Shown here: positions 1 to 12,400 of the stretch, one piece after another
Numbering within the stretch: position 1 is the stretch's first letter
How the letters are laid out: each line of letters begins with the position of its first letter
Assembly: GCA_905178155.1 (NCBI GenBank)
Contig: CAJINV010000001.1
Coordinates: 796,637-860,636 of the forward strand
DNA length: 64,000 nucleotides
DNA from: Amoebophrya sp. A120
Lineage: Eukaryota > Sar > Dinophyceae > Syndiniales > Amoebophryaceae
Direction of reading: 5' to 3'
Notes under the pieces: model-generated
Seen by the model: only the letters and a program-made list of their open reading frames with translations
What the model was told of the DNA's origin: nothing
Databases searched by the model: none
Translations under genes and position numbers: made by a program

Positions 1-163
1 TGTTGAGCCTAAAAGGGAGCCGCTTGCCACGCTGAACAACTAGACCCATACGCCCCTACCTAGCCTGGGGATCTGGCCGCAATGCCGCCCTGCAATACAA
101 AGCTGATTTGTGTACAGAAATTCCGTTTTGATATGGGGAGGGGGGATTTTTCCTTTCGATACA
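1..163. mobile_element. Introner, family B, right end only
   Basis: The right terminus (about 131-163) carries the family B repeat: a run of G, then GATTTTTCCTTTCGATAC. The same terminus is found as an inverted pair in the element at 53371-53693. The left terminus lies outside the window. Read on the minus strand it starts exactly where the nucleoside-hydrolase-like exon loses its coding character, so it is an intron of that gene. The target duplication cannot be seen because only one edge is present. Confidence 0.75.
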
Positions 164-1233
164 CTGCAGTGGATTCTGCGGAGCAGAGCTTCATCGTACA
201 CCTGGACCTCGCTCAGCGTTTGGCTCGTGTACATGACTTTTCTGACCGTTGGCATGTCGCGCAGAAAGTCTTCCAGAAACGCACGACTCTCTCCCAGGTG
301 GTAGAAAAGCGAAACGTGCTCCTGGACCAGATTCCGTTCGTGCAACGGAACCAAACTCCCGCCCACGAAATGCACACTGTCCAGCTTCTTCAGGAGGGAG
401 TCCATGGTGGTGGTCGGAGCTGGTGGCAGGTTCTTCATCATGGAAGGTGATCGCGGAGTTGTAGACGCAGTGGATAAATTCGTTGCCCGCCGCAACGCCG
501 CGGTGAACGCGGAAGTGGGCCCGAGAATCACGACGATCACGCTGTTATTTTGACTGTTTTGCAGATGCTCGACGAACGCAGCGTCACTGTCGTTTTCCGC
601 ATCTTTCTCCTCATTTCCGAAATCGCGACACAAGCCGGGAATCAAGGGCAACGCACACTCGTCGGCGCGGTACAGAAGGCGTGGTAGATCAACATTATGG
701 GCAGTTTTCGCACTATGAAGGTAGTGCTGCTCATCTTCTCGAGCCACTTCACCAGTAGTTGTCTCTGCTCGTGCCACCGTCGTCAGCATCTTTCGACCCG
801 TGTCTAGCCGGTGCAACAGAATCTTCAGATTTTCGTAGCAGACCTTGGTTGGAGCGTTTCCATAGGTCGCCGTAATGCCGGCCACTGGGTATTTGTGTTG
901 GGACACCAACATCGACACAGCCACATCGTCATCAACGTCCATCGCGTGCGGGGCCAGGCCCGCCGCGTCTGCGAAGATCCACAGAGACTTTTCTGCGATC
1001 TTGGACGTTCTCGCAGCGGCGGGAGAGGCGGAGCTGTCGCTGGGAAAATGTTGTGCTGTGGTAAGTTCGACATTTTTTTCACCGAATAGTGACGACGCAC
1101 TGACTTGCCTCGTTGGTGATGAAGATGACGCACTGACTTGTGTACAACGGGAGGGACTCAACGAAGGGACATCGACGTAGAGAAACACGAGCGCCGTCAC
1201 TGCTTTCTTCCAGATGCATAGGGAAAGCTTCAT
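164..1233 (-). CDS. Nucleoside-hydrolase-like protein, 5' exon (3' part outside window)
   Basis: About 356 residues are encoded from the ATG at 1233 to the introner near 164; the rest lies beyond the left edge. Residues 1-25 are hydrophobic and could be a signal peptide or anchor. Around residues 90-145 a MDVDDDVAVSML stretch is followed by GITATYGNAPTKVCYENL, which matches the N-terminal Asp-rich, calcium- and ribose-binding segment and the following strand of the inosine-uridine nucleoside hydrolase family. Those enzymes cleave the N-glycosidic bond of nucleosides for purine or pyrimidine salvage. Further on, VIVVILGPTSAFTAALR and the segment around VHFVGGSL fit the family core. The usual DTDxGxDD motif is altered, so activity is uncertain. 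Codons after 164 are intron, not protein. Confidence 0.6.
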
Positions 1234-4200
1234 TGCAGAGCAGTCACCACTTCGTCTCCACCAGCTTGGGCAATGTCAAGAGTTTGAGTCACCTCACGAC
1301 CGCATGTTGACACAGGGCCTGGAAGGCCCACACATTTTTCAAGAAGTTCTGCATGTCTGTGGCCTGCTGCACACGGGTTGTAACTACCATCTGAGATATT
1401 ACTAGAAATGCGTCTTACTTTTAAAGCTGGTCTACTCGTACTCCCGCTCCGATTCAACCTCAAAGATAATGACCGGGGCTCCAGCTGGCTTCAGCTCCTA
1501 CGGTGGACTGGCACAGATCTACTAAGCTCAACACACAACTTGAATGATCGATACGAACAGCGAATAGACCGCGGAACAACTACAAACCAAGAGCTACTTG
1601 CGCTTGGGACTCGCAATCGATGCCGCTGTGGTTTCATCCACAGTGCAGCACTCACATACAATTTCCTCACATACAATTTCAATTTCTGTTCGTTCACATC
1701 GCTTCATATATTTCTGTTTCGCAAATAATTGTTTTTCTTCGAGGAAGTTTTTTTTCAACACCTTCAGGGAAGGTCTTTTATCAATGGCCAGATCATCATC
1801 TGCGTCATAGGAGACATGATATTTTCTAGGAACGTTGGATAGTTCTCCCTGCCGCCTGCGCGGTGCTTTTCTAGAAAACACTTGTTACATTGAAGACTAC
1901 AATACACAACAATTTGTAAACAACATCATAGAGTTCATAGAAGAAGACAGCGTTATTGTTCTGGAAACAACGAAGAGCCCGCCTGCTCTTGTAGTTTCCG
2001 TTTCGGAAGATTGAAGAGTTATAGATGAAGCTAGTTCTTGGAAGGCTTTCATGCTGCTACGGCTCGCCTCGCCGACTCAAAATCAATGTCTACAATTCGT
2101 TGATGTGCTTCAAAAGTTCAAGGGAGTAACCGCCCGTCCCTTGTTGATCACGTCTTTTCCTATTTCGCAAAAGAAGAAGAAATCGCCCTCATGGTATATT
2201 ACGAAGTAAAATCACAGAGGGAAGTTTAGAGTTTGCACAGATTTTAGCATCCTATTAGTAATCGTTCCAATAATTTGAGGCCAGCTAAGGATAGCCGGAG
2301 CCCGAGTGTAGTACATGACGTCAGTGTTAATCATATAAAATTTCAATCGACCTCGATAAGACAACAAAATCTAAAAAGGCTGCAAAACTTTTTTCAGCTT
2401 TGCATGGTTATATTTTTCTCGGAAATAAGAAATGACAATAAGTACTTCTGCCGCATCTGTGTGAAACTGTACGAGGACTCCCTGCGCAAAAGTTCGGCTT
2501 CCACAAGCGCTTGCTCAGAAGTGCGATTTTCGCACACCTCGGAAGCGAGTCTCGGGAAACAAAACTCATCACGACTTTGCCGAGTCTTAGCTGACAACAA
2601 ACGCTCGCGACCATATTGCTCTATGGTCGTCGAGCATCTACACGCCCGCCAAGAAACGCGATTGCTAAAACAGGATCACACAAACGACCATCAATTATTT
2701 TCTAGTTCCTCCGTAGAGCAGTAAACTTTTTTTTTGCAGGCATTGTGATTGAACGCAATTATTCAAAGAACCACATATTTCTTGTGTAACAGGAAAAAGC
2801 AACGAATCGCTTCGCCTCCGCGACAAGAATCCGCCGCCCCAAACGATGGCTGATTGACAACGCACCGGAGAACGGAGGCATATCATTGTGACAGCACACC
2901 GGCGAGGGTAGGTTTCTGTAGCAGCAACTGTAGGAAAAATAGAATCGCACGCATTATTCGTCCGCTTAATCAATTTCTTTTTGTAAAACTCTAAGAAAGT
3001 TGATAAATGCAAGGTACAGTGTGACGTGAAGAAGTTGAGGGTGTAGACCTTTCGACCTCGGTAGTTGCAGGTGTGGCTGCGACAAGCATTTCCAAACCAT
3101 CCTCAGTACGCAGAGGCGACACTGTGACTCACTATTTCCAGTGGATCCCGCCTCAGTGCCTGCTTGCTCAATATTCAAGGGGGTGAGTAATCTTTCAATG
3201 GGGTAATGAGCCTTACATCATCGTATCAAGATTTTCTTTGTCACAAACACTCGCAACGCGGCGTTACGAGCGCGAGCGACAAGAATCTTAATGGAGAATT
3301 ATATAAAGGCCTAAAAGTCGGACTATTCAGTCGAGAGCTCAACTGAAGCCATCCTGTCAAAAGCACAAAATAGAAGAGCGCCAAAGCGAAATCGATACTG
3401 TAGATAAACTTGTTTCGGAAAAAAGCACCCTGAACGAGCAGCCGCGTCCCCGAATGCGACACGAGACGCAACAGGTACGCAGTGCTTGCAAAACGGGCGA
3501 AGTGAAGCGCTTGCGTTATTGCTATCCCTGGATTCTCAAACAATACAGACTGTGTTTTTTTCTTTTTTTACTTGGTACAGCTTTGCTTAGTCCCTTTGGG
3601 CACAGCTTTGCGCTGCGGGGCTACGAGATATTCATTTGCACACCGGGACCATAATATCCTTATCCGGAAGGCTTGAGGGAATCATTTAGGAAGTTGATAG
3701 GCTTATTTTCCAAGGGCTTTTTAGAGGCTTGAGTGACGGAGGTAGAAAGAAAATTTACTATTCTTTCCGTACGGGTACGCATAACAGTGCTTAGTTTTTT
3801 TTACTATTCTTTTTTACAAGTTTGAGTCCAGGATTATAGCGATGGATGTATATACACTTCAGTAACGATAATCGTTGTAGCACAAAGTCAAATTGAAACA
3901 ACTGACAGACGCCGCAGTACAAACAACTGACATTTCCAACCGTTTACTTCTGGTGTATCGTATTGGCAAAGTGGCACAAAATTCATTTATAATTAGGAAG
4001 GTGTGAAAATACAAACGCGGATACTGTTACATGGATAGTACGGCGCTGTTCGCTCTCACCAAACAGCAAAAAATAAAGTGAACAACTTTGATATTCATAC
4101 ACAATTATACTGATGCGTAAAAATTTCCGCCTCGTTACGACCGTGAAGGACTCCTAGAAGTGGCTGCTGGAAGTCGCCTGAGACCAGTAGAAAACAGCCA

Positions 4201-4480
4201 CCAAGCTGAGCAGCCAATGGTATCATGTGCAAAAGCGTAGCGGTATTCATAGCAAAATCGCATCATATTATCACGCACTGCCAGAGTGGCTCAAGCCAGA
4301 TGTCGATGCTCTTACGATCGGAAAGCTCTTTTCGCAGAATGCCAATCACTTGTGGGGTGATTGCATGGAGAGACACAGGCCTTGTTGCGCCCCCCCCCTC
4401 GAGTGTTGCTCGGTCTTCATGCAATGAGGAAAAAGGAGAGCAGTCGCAGTGCCGTCTGCCTGCTACTTATTCAGCAGAGA
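1234..4480. other. Intergenic, AT-rich
   Basis: No convincing gene is seen apart from a weak 95-codon minus-strand frame at 1594-1881. T-rich and A-rich runs are frequent and the open frames look like chance. It separates the 5' end of the nucleoside-hydrolase-like gene from the 3' end of the first CCCH gene, so it should hold the promoter of the former and the 3' UTR of the latter; no motif for either was recognised. Confidence 0.5.
1594..1881 (-). CDS. Hypothetical small charged protein, doubtful
   Basis: A 95-codon frame of lysine- and glutamate-rich sequence (YDADDDLAIDKRPSLKVLKK, then several KQ/EE pairs and a CEEIVCECC stretch). It has no stop for 95 codons in AT-rich DNA and its composition resembles a helical charged protein, but no family is recognised. 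It may be an exon of a larger gene or chance. Confidence 0.22.
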   Translation of the reverse strand: MFSRKAPRRRQGELSNVPRKYHVSYDADDDLAIDKRPSLKVLKKNFLEEKQLFAKQKYMKRCERTEIEIVCEEIVCECCTVDETTAASIASPKRK

Positions 4481-7400
4481 CTACACTTTTGCACATGATA
4501 CAGCAAACAAAAGCAGCAGTGCTTGGATGTAGAAGTGAAAGGCTTCGGCGGGGACCTCGTGGTTGAACAGGATCAGAGAGCCGCCCTCCGTGTACCCGAA
4601 AATCGTCATACCCCCCGTGGTCGTCACGGTGGACGGAGTAGAAGTCACCAACGTCGTGATCTCCGACTGCTCCGTCGCCGCTGCCGGAGCCTGAAAATAA
4701 AGAGAAAATAACCGTTGGACCACTCCCCGTCACCTTGCAAAAACCGAGAGCAAATAAGAGGTGCTGCCCTAAGTAGATTTAGTTCAACTTCAACGGAACG
4801 CTACAAAACACGCATCTGCCATTTGGTTCAATGTGGTAAGACCAAAAAAATACCGCGCCAGCTGCACTCTTCTGGGGCGACGCCGCACCGCGCCCGATGT
4901 TGTTGATGGCAATGGGACCGTAGGGGTTTCCGTTTTCGGCAGCGATCTGTGTTTGAATTGAGAAAGAAGGCTTTCTCATTTCACCTTCCCTACAGATGGG
5001 AATCATGACCTTCCGCATACAACTATGAAAACAATGAAAGGCCTAAAATTTTTTCATCAAATGTGGTTGTTTGCGCAGTAGCGCGTCGTCGCCATATGTG
5101 CAAGTAACACTCAAATAGTTACCGCACGGTTGCGGCGCAAGGCCTCGCGGTTCCGCGCACTGAGAGCGCTACCCTCCATGTCCGCCGGATGGGCCCAGGC
5201 ACAAGCAGCTCCAGCTTCACAGCGTCCAATCTTCCAGAAGTAGCACAAGGGTTTCGGATTGCCCGGACCCCCGGCATTCGCGCCGTTCGCACCGTTGTTC
5301 TGCGGAGCACCAGCTGGGTATGCATTTTGCAAGTAATGTCTGGGTCTGGACAGTTGTCACGCGGGCTTAAAAATTGCAAGCACTTCCTATGCCCACTTAA
5401 ACATGAGAATTTTTTTTTGTTGCGCCCGCGCGCTGCGCATTCTGCATGACAAAGTGCGTTCATTCCCATGGGGACCTACAAATGAAGTCATTCATCTGCT
5501 AGCACGACAGAGTTTATCACTTCTTGGTCATGCCAGACGATCATGACAAAGTCTCGCATGAATTTCCCAGACCCAGACCCAGACATATTTGCAATGCATA
5601 CTGGGGGGGCACGGACGGGACTGCCCGAAGTGGCCGAAGTGCTGGATGCATCGGTAGTACCCTTGGAAGACGACTTCGGAGCGGGCTTGGTCTTCGACTT
5701 GGTGTTGGTGGTGGAAGCGGGGGACTTGGGGCCGACCGGTAGTTGTGGGCGGCGAGCGTCCGCGACATTTCCATCATCGTTGGTCGTGGTACCGATCGTG
5801 CCCGCGGTGGGGGAAGTACCCGTAGTGGTGTTCGTGGTCCCCTCGGGGATGGCAGCAGACGTAGTCGGCGTGGTCTCCAGGTCAATATCAAGCGAAAAAC
5901 GACACAACTTCTATCATGCGCAGTTGTGTAAAAAGACTCGGACAAGAATACTTCGTTGCCCTCTTCTAGGGGGACTTTGTCATGCAAAGTGTGCAAAAGA
6001 TAGCGCAGCCTAGTAGATATACTTCCATGATATTTCCGTCATCGGATTATCTCTTTTGCATGCGAGGTCCGAATTTTTATATCGTCGAATTGCTACGACA
6101 TGATAGCGCTCCTAATGTGAAGAGTTTTCGAAGGATAACTGAACGGAGAAGGGGCTGTCACAGGAGTGAGCGAGGGAGAAGTCAAGGCCGAGTTGGTGGT
6201 CAACGGGGGAGAATTAGTCGACGGGGAAGTAGTCGCTGGCACCGCAGCGGTGCTGTCCAAGTTCTCGGGGACCGGAATGCACACCATCGAGCTGGCCGGC
6301 GAGTTCACGATCACGGTGTCGTGGTCCGGAGTAGCATTCACGTTCTGGATAAAGTGATTTGAGCAACTACAGGAACTCGACATCACTTTCAATATTTATA
6401 CAACTACCGCAGAAGAAAGTCAAGTCGAAAGCTCGCACAGCGAAGTAGAATGGTCATGATATTATACCAACACCTACATCCACATGAAATCTTACCTCCC
6501 CTTCCAGGCCGGGCGGCGGACGGGATACGACTCGCGGCATTTCATTATTTCCCACCGGAGCGGCGGCTGCAGAGCCAGACACACCAGAGCGGGAGCTGTT
6601 AAGGGTCGAAGCACGACTGAGCGGGGCCTCCGTCGCGATGGTCGCAGTGCGACGGAGATTTTGCATCTGCTGCGCCGCACGGCGGCGGCGGTCCTGCTCC
6701 ACGATGTAGGAATAGTAGGCCTCCGCGGTCTCGTATTCCCGGCCAGGATTTCCGGTGGCCACGACGGGGGAAGCAGCGGTCACGACGCGGGAAGTCGTGG
6801 CGGAAGCAGCAGCGGCCACGACGGGGCTGTTGGTGTTGGTCACCTGGTGGCCACCAGCGGGCGGCGTGCTCACGGACACCCAACCTGAGAGAGTCGTTGC
6901 ATTTCATTTTGCTATTTTTCCACCGGTCAAATAAACCCGGACTGCAAGCTGGCGTTACTTGTTCTACACGTACCAACACCAACATCAACAACACACACAG
7001 GAGCGCAATATGAACTCGCTTCAGTGTATCAATTTGTATCAAGGGAATAAAGTGACAACGTGGATGAAACCGAAAGTGGCGTTCGTATATAATCGTCAAC
7101 AAAAATGAACAAATTTAGCACAGTACTGTCGTCCAGGGAGGTGTTGGCGACGATCGACGTGTTGGCGACGGTCGACGGGGACAAACCGCTGGCACCGGCA
7201 GCGCAGGAGGCCGAAGCATTCGGCACATGCTGCCAGTCTCCGCCGTACTGGTCCACGGTCACGTGCTGCCAGTCCGAGTTGGAAGGGACGTTGGCATTGA
7301 AGTTCGCGGTGTAGTAGCCGTTCGGGTTCGTCGGGTCAACATAGTGATACCTGGAAGTAGAGTTGCGTTCGGTGAGATATATAATGAGTCTTGGAAAATC

Positions 7401-8325
7401 ATGAAGTGTTTATACGTACTCTTAGACAATGTATCCAAACACGAGCGCCATGTTAAACCTATTTCACAACAAAGTGCCCGCTTGACAAAGGTTTCTCACA
7501 GAAGTTTCTTACTGATCTATTAAGCAACACGGAGGTCGTAGTACCCGGGAGTCGGGGCCACAGGGTTGTACACAGCACCCGCATACTGCTGCTGCTGCGC
7601 GGGCTGAGCGGCAGAAGCCTGGGGAATTGAGGGGACCGAATGTTGCTGGTAGTAGATCGGGTGGTTGTGCTGGGTCGCATTGTACGACCCGGTTGCGGCT
7701 TGCTGCTGGGCGACCCAATGCGCATCTGTGCGAAAGAATTTACTTACAGGTGGCTTGTTCAAGATGCTTAGAAGAGGTCATTGCGAGGATAGAAACGCCA
7801 CTCCCTTCCAAAAGGTTTGTTCAGCTACACGTTTACTGCGCACCGAGGAAATTTTTATACTGAAACTGATGCATGTACACCTACAAGCAGCTCAAAAATC
7901 AACAAGTTCTCACGCGCACCCGCAGCATTCAAAGTCCGAAACTGCGACGCAGCGGGCTGGCCCAGCATGCGTCCTGGAGAACGCCCGTTTCCGCGGTGCG
8001 CCGAAGCGGCAGGGTAGGTGTTCATGCCGGTGGTCTTGTGTTGACCTGGAATAAGAAGTTATTGGTGGAAGAATTAAGATTAACTGCCATGCTCTGTTTT
8101 CTTCGTTCAACATGCAGAAATGCCGAAATTACATTCGCGGTGCTTAGGCCATCTGGAGAAAGTTGTGACCCAACAAAACAACAGCAATATCCGCTCCAAC
8201 TAGAAGAAACAATGACATCAATGAGAACGAAGACAATACAAAGCACCAACTACTATAACATGGAATATGAGTAAGAGTAGATTTCCGAAAGAAACCATAC
8301 CGCCGTTGCCGCCACGCTTGTTCAT
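4481..8325 (-). CDS. CCCH zinc-finger protein with Gln/Tyr/Thr-rich regions, 10 exons
   Basis: About 650 residues. Exons assigned from frame and splice signals: 8301-8325, 7914-8045, 7545-7725, 7127-7350, 6496-6884, about 6138-6344, about 5601-5885, 5123-5318, 4854-4946, 4481-4690. Start MNKRGGNGG is the only in-frame ATG upstream. The N-terminal half is rich in Gln, Tyr, Asn and Ala; the middle is Thr/Ser/Pro-rich. Exon 8 encodes a CCCH finger, CYFWKIGRCEAGAACAWAHP (C-x7-C-x5-C-x3-H), a fold that usually binds single-stranded RNA. The C-terminus is hydrophobic (FHFYIQALLLLFAVSCAKV) and could be a membrane tail. Seven introns are GT/AG; intron 7 is a family A introner and intron 6 is introner-like. 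An RNA-binding role is inferred from the finger only. Confidence 0.7.
5319..5600. mobile_element. Introner, family A, in the CCCH gene
   Basis: 282 bp. The left end has TATGCATTTTGCAAG followed by ATGTCTGGGTCTGGA; the right end has the complement, CCAGACCCAGACAT, ending GCATA. The host CTGGG is present on both sides. Removing the element and one CTGGG joins codons in frame (R-A-P-P | A-G-A-P-Q) just upstream of the zinc finger. Confidence 0.88.
5886..6137. mobile_element. Introner-like intron, unassigned family
   Basis: 252 bp, ending TATCAAGCGAAAAAC on the left and GTTTTCGAAGGATA on the right, so it has the TAT...ATA layout with a short imperfect inverted repeat. It separates two Thr/Pro-rich exons in compatible frames. 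The target duplication is weak (one or two bases). Confidence 0.5.
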
Positions 8326-9412
8326 CTTATTGATTTCGTTGTCGACGGGGACAGTGCTTGAATGTCGTCTGCTTTTTCAGCGGCTTTGAAACTTCTTTTG
8401 CTTCTTGTTCCTTTCACTTGAACTTGGTCGTGCCGACGGCGAGGAGAGAATTTTACACGACAACTTTTCAGCTGCAATGAGATATTTTTTTGTTGAGACA
8501 AAAAGAAATTTTAGTGGTCTTTACAAGGTCTTTACAGAATTAGTTAGACGAGTAATGCGAGCGAAATTTTCGTTTTCCGCAAGCTGCTCAAATATTTGCT
8601 ACTGTTTTTGGAGAAAAAAAAATTTTCGTTCCAAGTGACAACGAAATGCCACCATGCTCAATTATATTACGAGGAAGAGAAAACAAATCAACGGAAGCAT
8701 CGAAATGGTTTTTACTAGACCACTTGAGCTCGACGTTGACCTTGCTGAAAGAAAAGGAAAAAAAAAACAAACAGGTCGTGATCTTTTGACAAATGTTGAT
8801 CTTTCTTCTTGCCGGATCCAATAACTCACCTTTTTCAACGGAAAAAGGCTTTTTGTGACGACACAACTGAAGGAGAAGAAAAAGCCACTAAGCATCTTGG
8901 TGATGATCTGGTGTATGCTGATCTTGTTTCTGAGGGAAAGGAACCATGAAACCAACGAGCATGAAAGAGAAAAAAATGCGCGGTTTATCGATAATGCATC
9001 CTTATTCTGTACAAAGGGCTGAAAACGGGACACGAAAAAGCGAAGCAGTAGTACGAGGCTCTGTTGAACTGATGTGGAAGCAGAGGACACTTATTTGAGT
9101 AAAGACACAAAAAAACATAAACACCGATATGATTTCTCTCGCTTTCTGTTTTCTCCGCAACAGTGCGGACGAACACCGGCTATTTTCCCGTCGCCCAGCG
9201 CAATGCCGAATCGCGGAACGCAAGTTTTGCGTTCAAGTGCGATAGGAAGATTGAAAGTCACGCTGTAATTTCTTTCTTTGTTCTTCCTTCCTGCTGAAAA
9301 TGGAAGGGAAGGAAGTACAGAACAATACAGTTCGGGACAGAAGGCAAAATTTGACCTGCATGACAGCCGCATTAATAACAAATTCAGATCTTCTCGTCAC
9401 GGCTCCTGTTGT
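8326..9412. other. Intergenic, AT-rich
   Basis: Long A and T runs with only short, low-complexity frames in both directions. Nothing supported is seen. It must contain the promoter and 5' leader of the CCCH gene ending at 4481 and the 3' UTR of the gene ending at 9413. Confidence 0.5.
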
Positions 9413-12400
9413 TTATTTCCACAAACTCCATACCAAACGCAAAACGCCACACCAGCAGTCAATCAACGTGGTTGCCATCGTCTTCTGACGGGGTGTTGTC
9501 GAGCAGTCCTGAGTGTTCGCCGATTGCACCGTCGTGCTGCTCGTTCTCGTCTTCTGGCAAAGTTGTATAACTTCTACAGCACCCTGCTCCTCCTCCTCGA
9601 ACTCATCGCGGCAAGCATGCAACGAATCCTTTAAGTCAAAAAGTTCTTCCGTTTGTTCACGCCGCGGTGACGAGGAAATATCCGGCGCGTCGCACAAGGT
9701 AACATAACAGGCGTTTTGGAGGTTACTAGTATAATTGTGCTGTGGTAGCACGTCGCCGTGCTTCATCTCACGTAGCATTTCATCTCTGCGCTCTGGGTAG
9801 AAGTTTGTCGTGCGCTCCTCGTCCAACCCGCCATGTAGTATATCCCCGCTGAAAAACCGGTCCTGCTCGCGCAGCATCGCAGTCCACTCGTTCTCGGATG
9901 GTAGCCCAAAAACCTCCTCCCAGAGGGAGTAGACAAGGTGGTGATCATGCGCCGGGTTGTCTTGATGATGATGTTGATCTTCCTCGTATACTGAGGGGTC
10001 GCAGGGTCCTTCGGAGTAGATTTTCGTGTTGCACCTTGCCTCTTCTACTTCATTGCCAACATTCAGTGCCTGATGCTCGTCTTGGTCACGCTCTTTTCCA
10101 ACAGACGGCTGACGTGCACAGTCAAGATGTGCTGTGGTTTCTCTCTGGTGCTGTCGTGGCTCGGGATTCGTTCGCTCCCTCGTTTCCTCCACCGCGAACA
10201 TTTCGTCCCACTCGCACACACGAGCAGTTGTAGTACAACCACGAGCCTGGTGCTCCTCTTCTCGACTCTGGTCTACTGCCCTTCGCTTGTTGTCCCCAGG
10301 CCCTTCTACTACAGGAAGTGCCTGCGCCGCTGCTGTATCGATTTCTGTTCCCTCCTGTCGACTGTCGTAATGTCCCAGCTGGTCGCGGTCCTCCTCCGCA
10401 TCGTCATTTTCAACCGAGGCGGAACTTGACATGTTCGCACCTGGTCGTGTACTAGCTGCACAATTTTTCCGCTCGTCGTCCATCGAAGCTTGTCGTATCT
10501 GCTCTGTGTTATAAACCAGCGACGCCTTATTTTCCTTGTGCCGGTTGTCGGAGCCCGATGAACTACTTGATGTGGCATCAATAGTTCGTGCCTCGGCAGG
10601 ATGAACCACGCGAAGAGCATCTAGATCGACCGCGGAAGAATACGACCTAGATCTGGTTTCTCCCGGCGCGCAATGCCGTTTTCTCGCCGGTGGATGAAGG
10701 TCCTCCAGATCGTCAACATCACGCGTCGGGTTGTAGCGATCTAGGTTTCCTCGTCCCACCTCCACGTTAATTTCACTGACTGCCGGCGAAACATTATAGT
10801 CCTGGTGCGGTACAATGATCTCGACGTGCGAAGTGGACGAAGACAATTCTGTGTCCATGGACATCTCTGCCGGCTCCTCTTCATCGTCGTGCAAGACTGA
10901 TCCGGGGGAAGTTTCCGCTTCGTGCGTAGTTGGGAGGCATCTATTATTTTTCATCGTACTGCTTGGAGCAGCTCGAACATCCTCCACCTCCCCGACAGCA
11001 CAGTTCGTACCGGCGTGAGGACGCTGTTCTTCTTGTTCCAGCGAGCACATCTTCAAAGGGTCTCCAGCTTTATCCTCCTCCATAAACGTAGTTCTTGCAC
11101 CAGGAGGTCCTGGTAACTCTGTACCTGTAGCCACCGCAGGCGATACTACTCCTGAGGCCGCGCCCTCGAAGGAGTCCTTATTAGTACGGGAAGTAGAAGA
11201 TGCAGCTATAGTGGTGTTTGTCCGTCGCACGTCGTGATGCTGCAGAATTTCATCCACGATCTGCAGCTCCTGTTCTAGTAGTCCTTGGACGGTCGATAAT
11301 TCTTCCAGACCCTCGACGTAAACAAGGGAGTCATTCTTGTTGCACAATTTTGATCTTGTAGGCTGCTCAGGCAGTTTTTCTTCCTCCTCTGCGCGGCCGC
11401 TTGTGGCAGCTACAGGAAGATCTTTTCGAGATAAAACCATCGCATCGTCGTGTCTCGGAAACCCATTTGGCTGCTCGCGCAGAGAGGTTCCTTCGTCTGT
11501 GGTCTTGTGCGTCTTCTTTTTCTTTTTCTTCCTCTTTTTTCCGCCGGACTTGATGTTGGCTGCGCTCGAAGTTGGAACGTGGTCAACATTTAGATCTACT
11601 TCCGCGGTTTTGACAACCGTCGGCTCCTCTGGCGTCTTTATTTTGCACGGCTTCGAACGATCATTTTCAATTTCATCTGCGGGGGCAGCTGTCGCCCCTC
11701 GCCGGCTCCTTTGGTCCACCGGTGGAGCAGAAGTCGCAGAAACGGACCTGCCAGAAGTAGCTGCTGCCACATGTTGAGTATCAATCTCGCTTGAAGGACA
11801 GGGGACCTGCTTCTTCAGTTCTTCCCGGATCTCGTCTAAGCTAGCTCGGTACCCGGTTGCCTCGTAAATCGCATCGCTGAAGGAACTATGCAGAAAGCAA
11901 TAGCATTCAATCACAACTGATCATTATCTACGTAGAAGCACGGCGCGCATGACAAATTTCTGAAAATTGAATTTTATGCGCTGCTGCAAACTGGACTAAA
12001 GGCAAAACCAAAGCCTCGTGCTTCGTACAAACAATGTACAACAGGATAAAAGAACTCTTTTGCGCAATGGATATGTTTTCGCCACCTCTTCCAGCCCGGC
12101 GTTTTGTTGCACCAGCTTCGTCGCGACGTCCTCCAGCATCACGGACGCTGCAGGGGAGGCGAAGCTCTTCTGCTTTTCCAGAAAGTCTGCCGTTGTGTGG
12201 AAGCTCTTCTTCACGACCGCGCTGTCATGATTGGAACTGCGTGCTTCCTCTTTTTGCTCCTTCGTGATCTCGTATGCCTTCTCTCTTTGAACATCCTGAT
12301 TCTTTTTAAGTTCTCCGTTCGCGGATGAGGAAGAGCAAACACCAGCTCCGTCTGGTGTTGTACTAGGGAGTGACAAAAATGTTTCCTGCGCGTACAAGAA

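Noticed and set aside
2275-2724. Plus-strand frame of 149 codons
   Set aside because: Composition is close to random for this AT-rich region, no domain is visible and it sits opposite the strand of every solid gene.
8662-9090. Minus-strand frame of 142 codons rich in Phe, Ser and Leu
   Set aside because: Its composition follows directly from A-rich plus-strand runs (GAAAAAG, AAAGAG); no start context or family.
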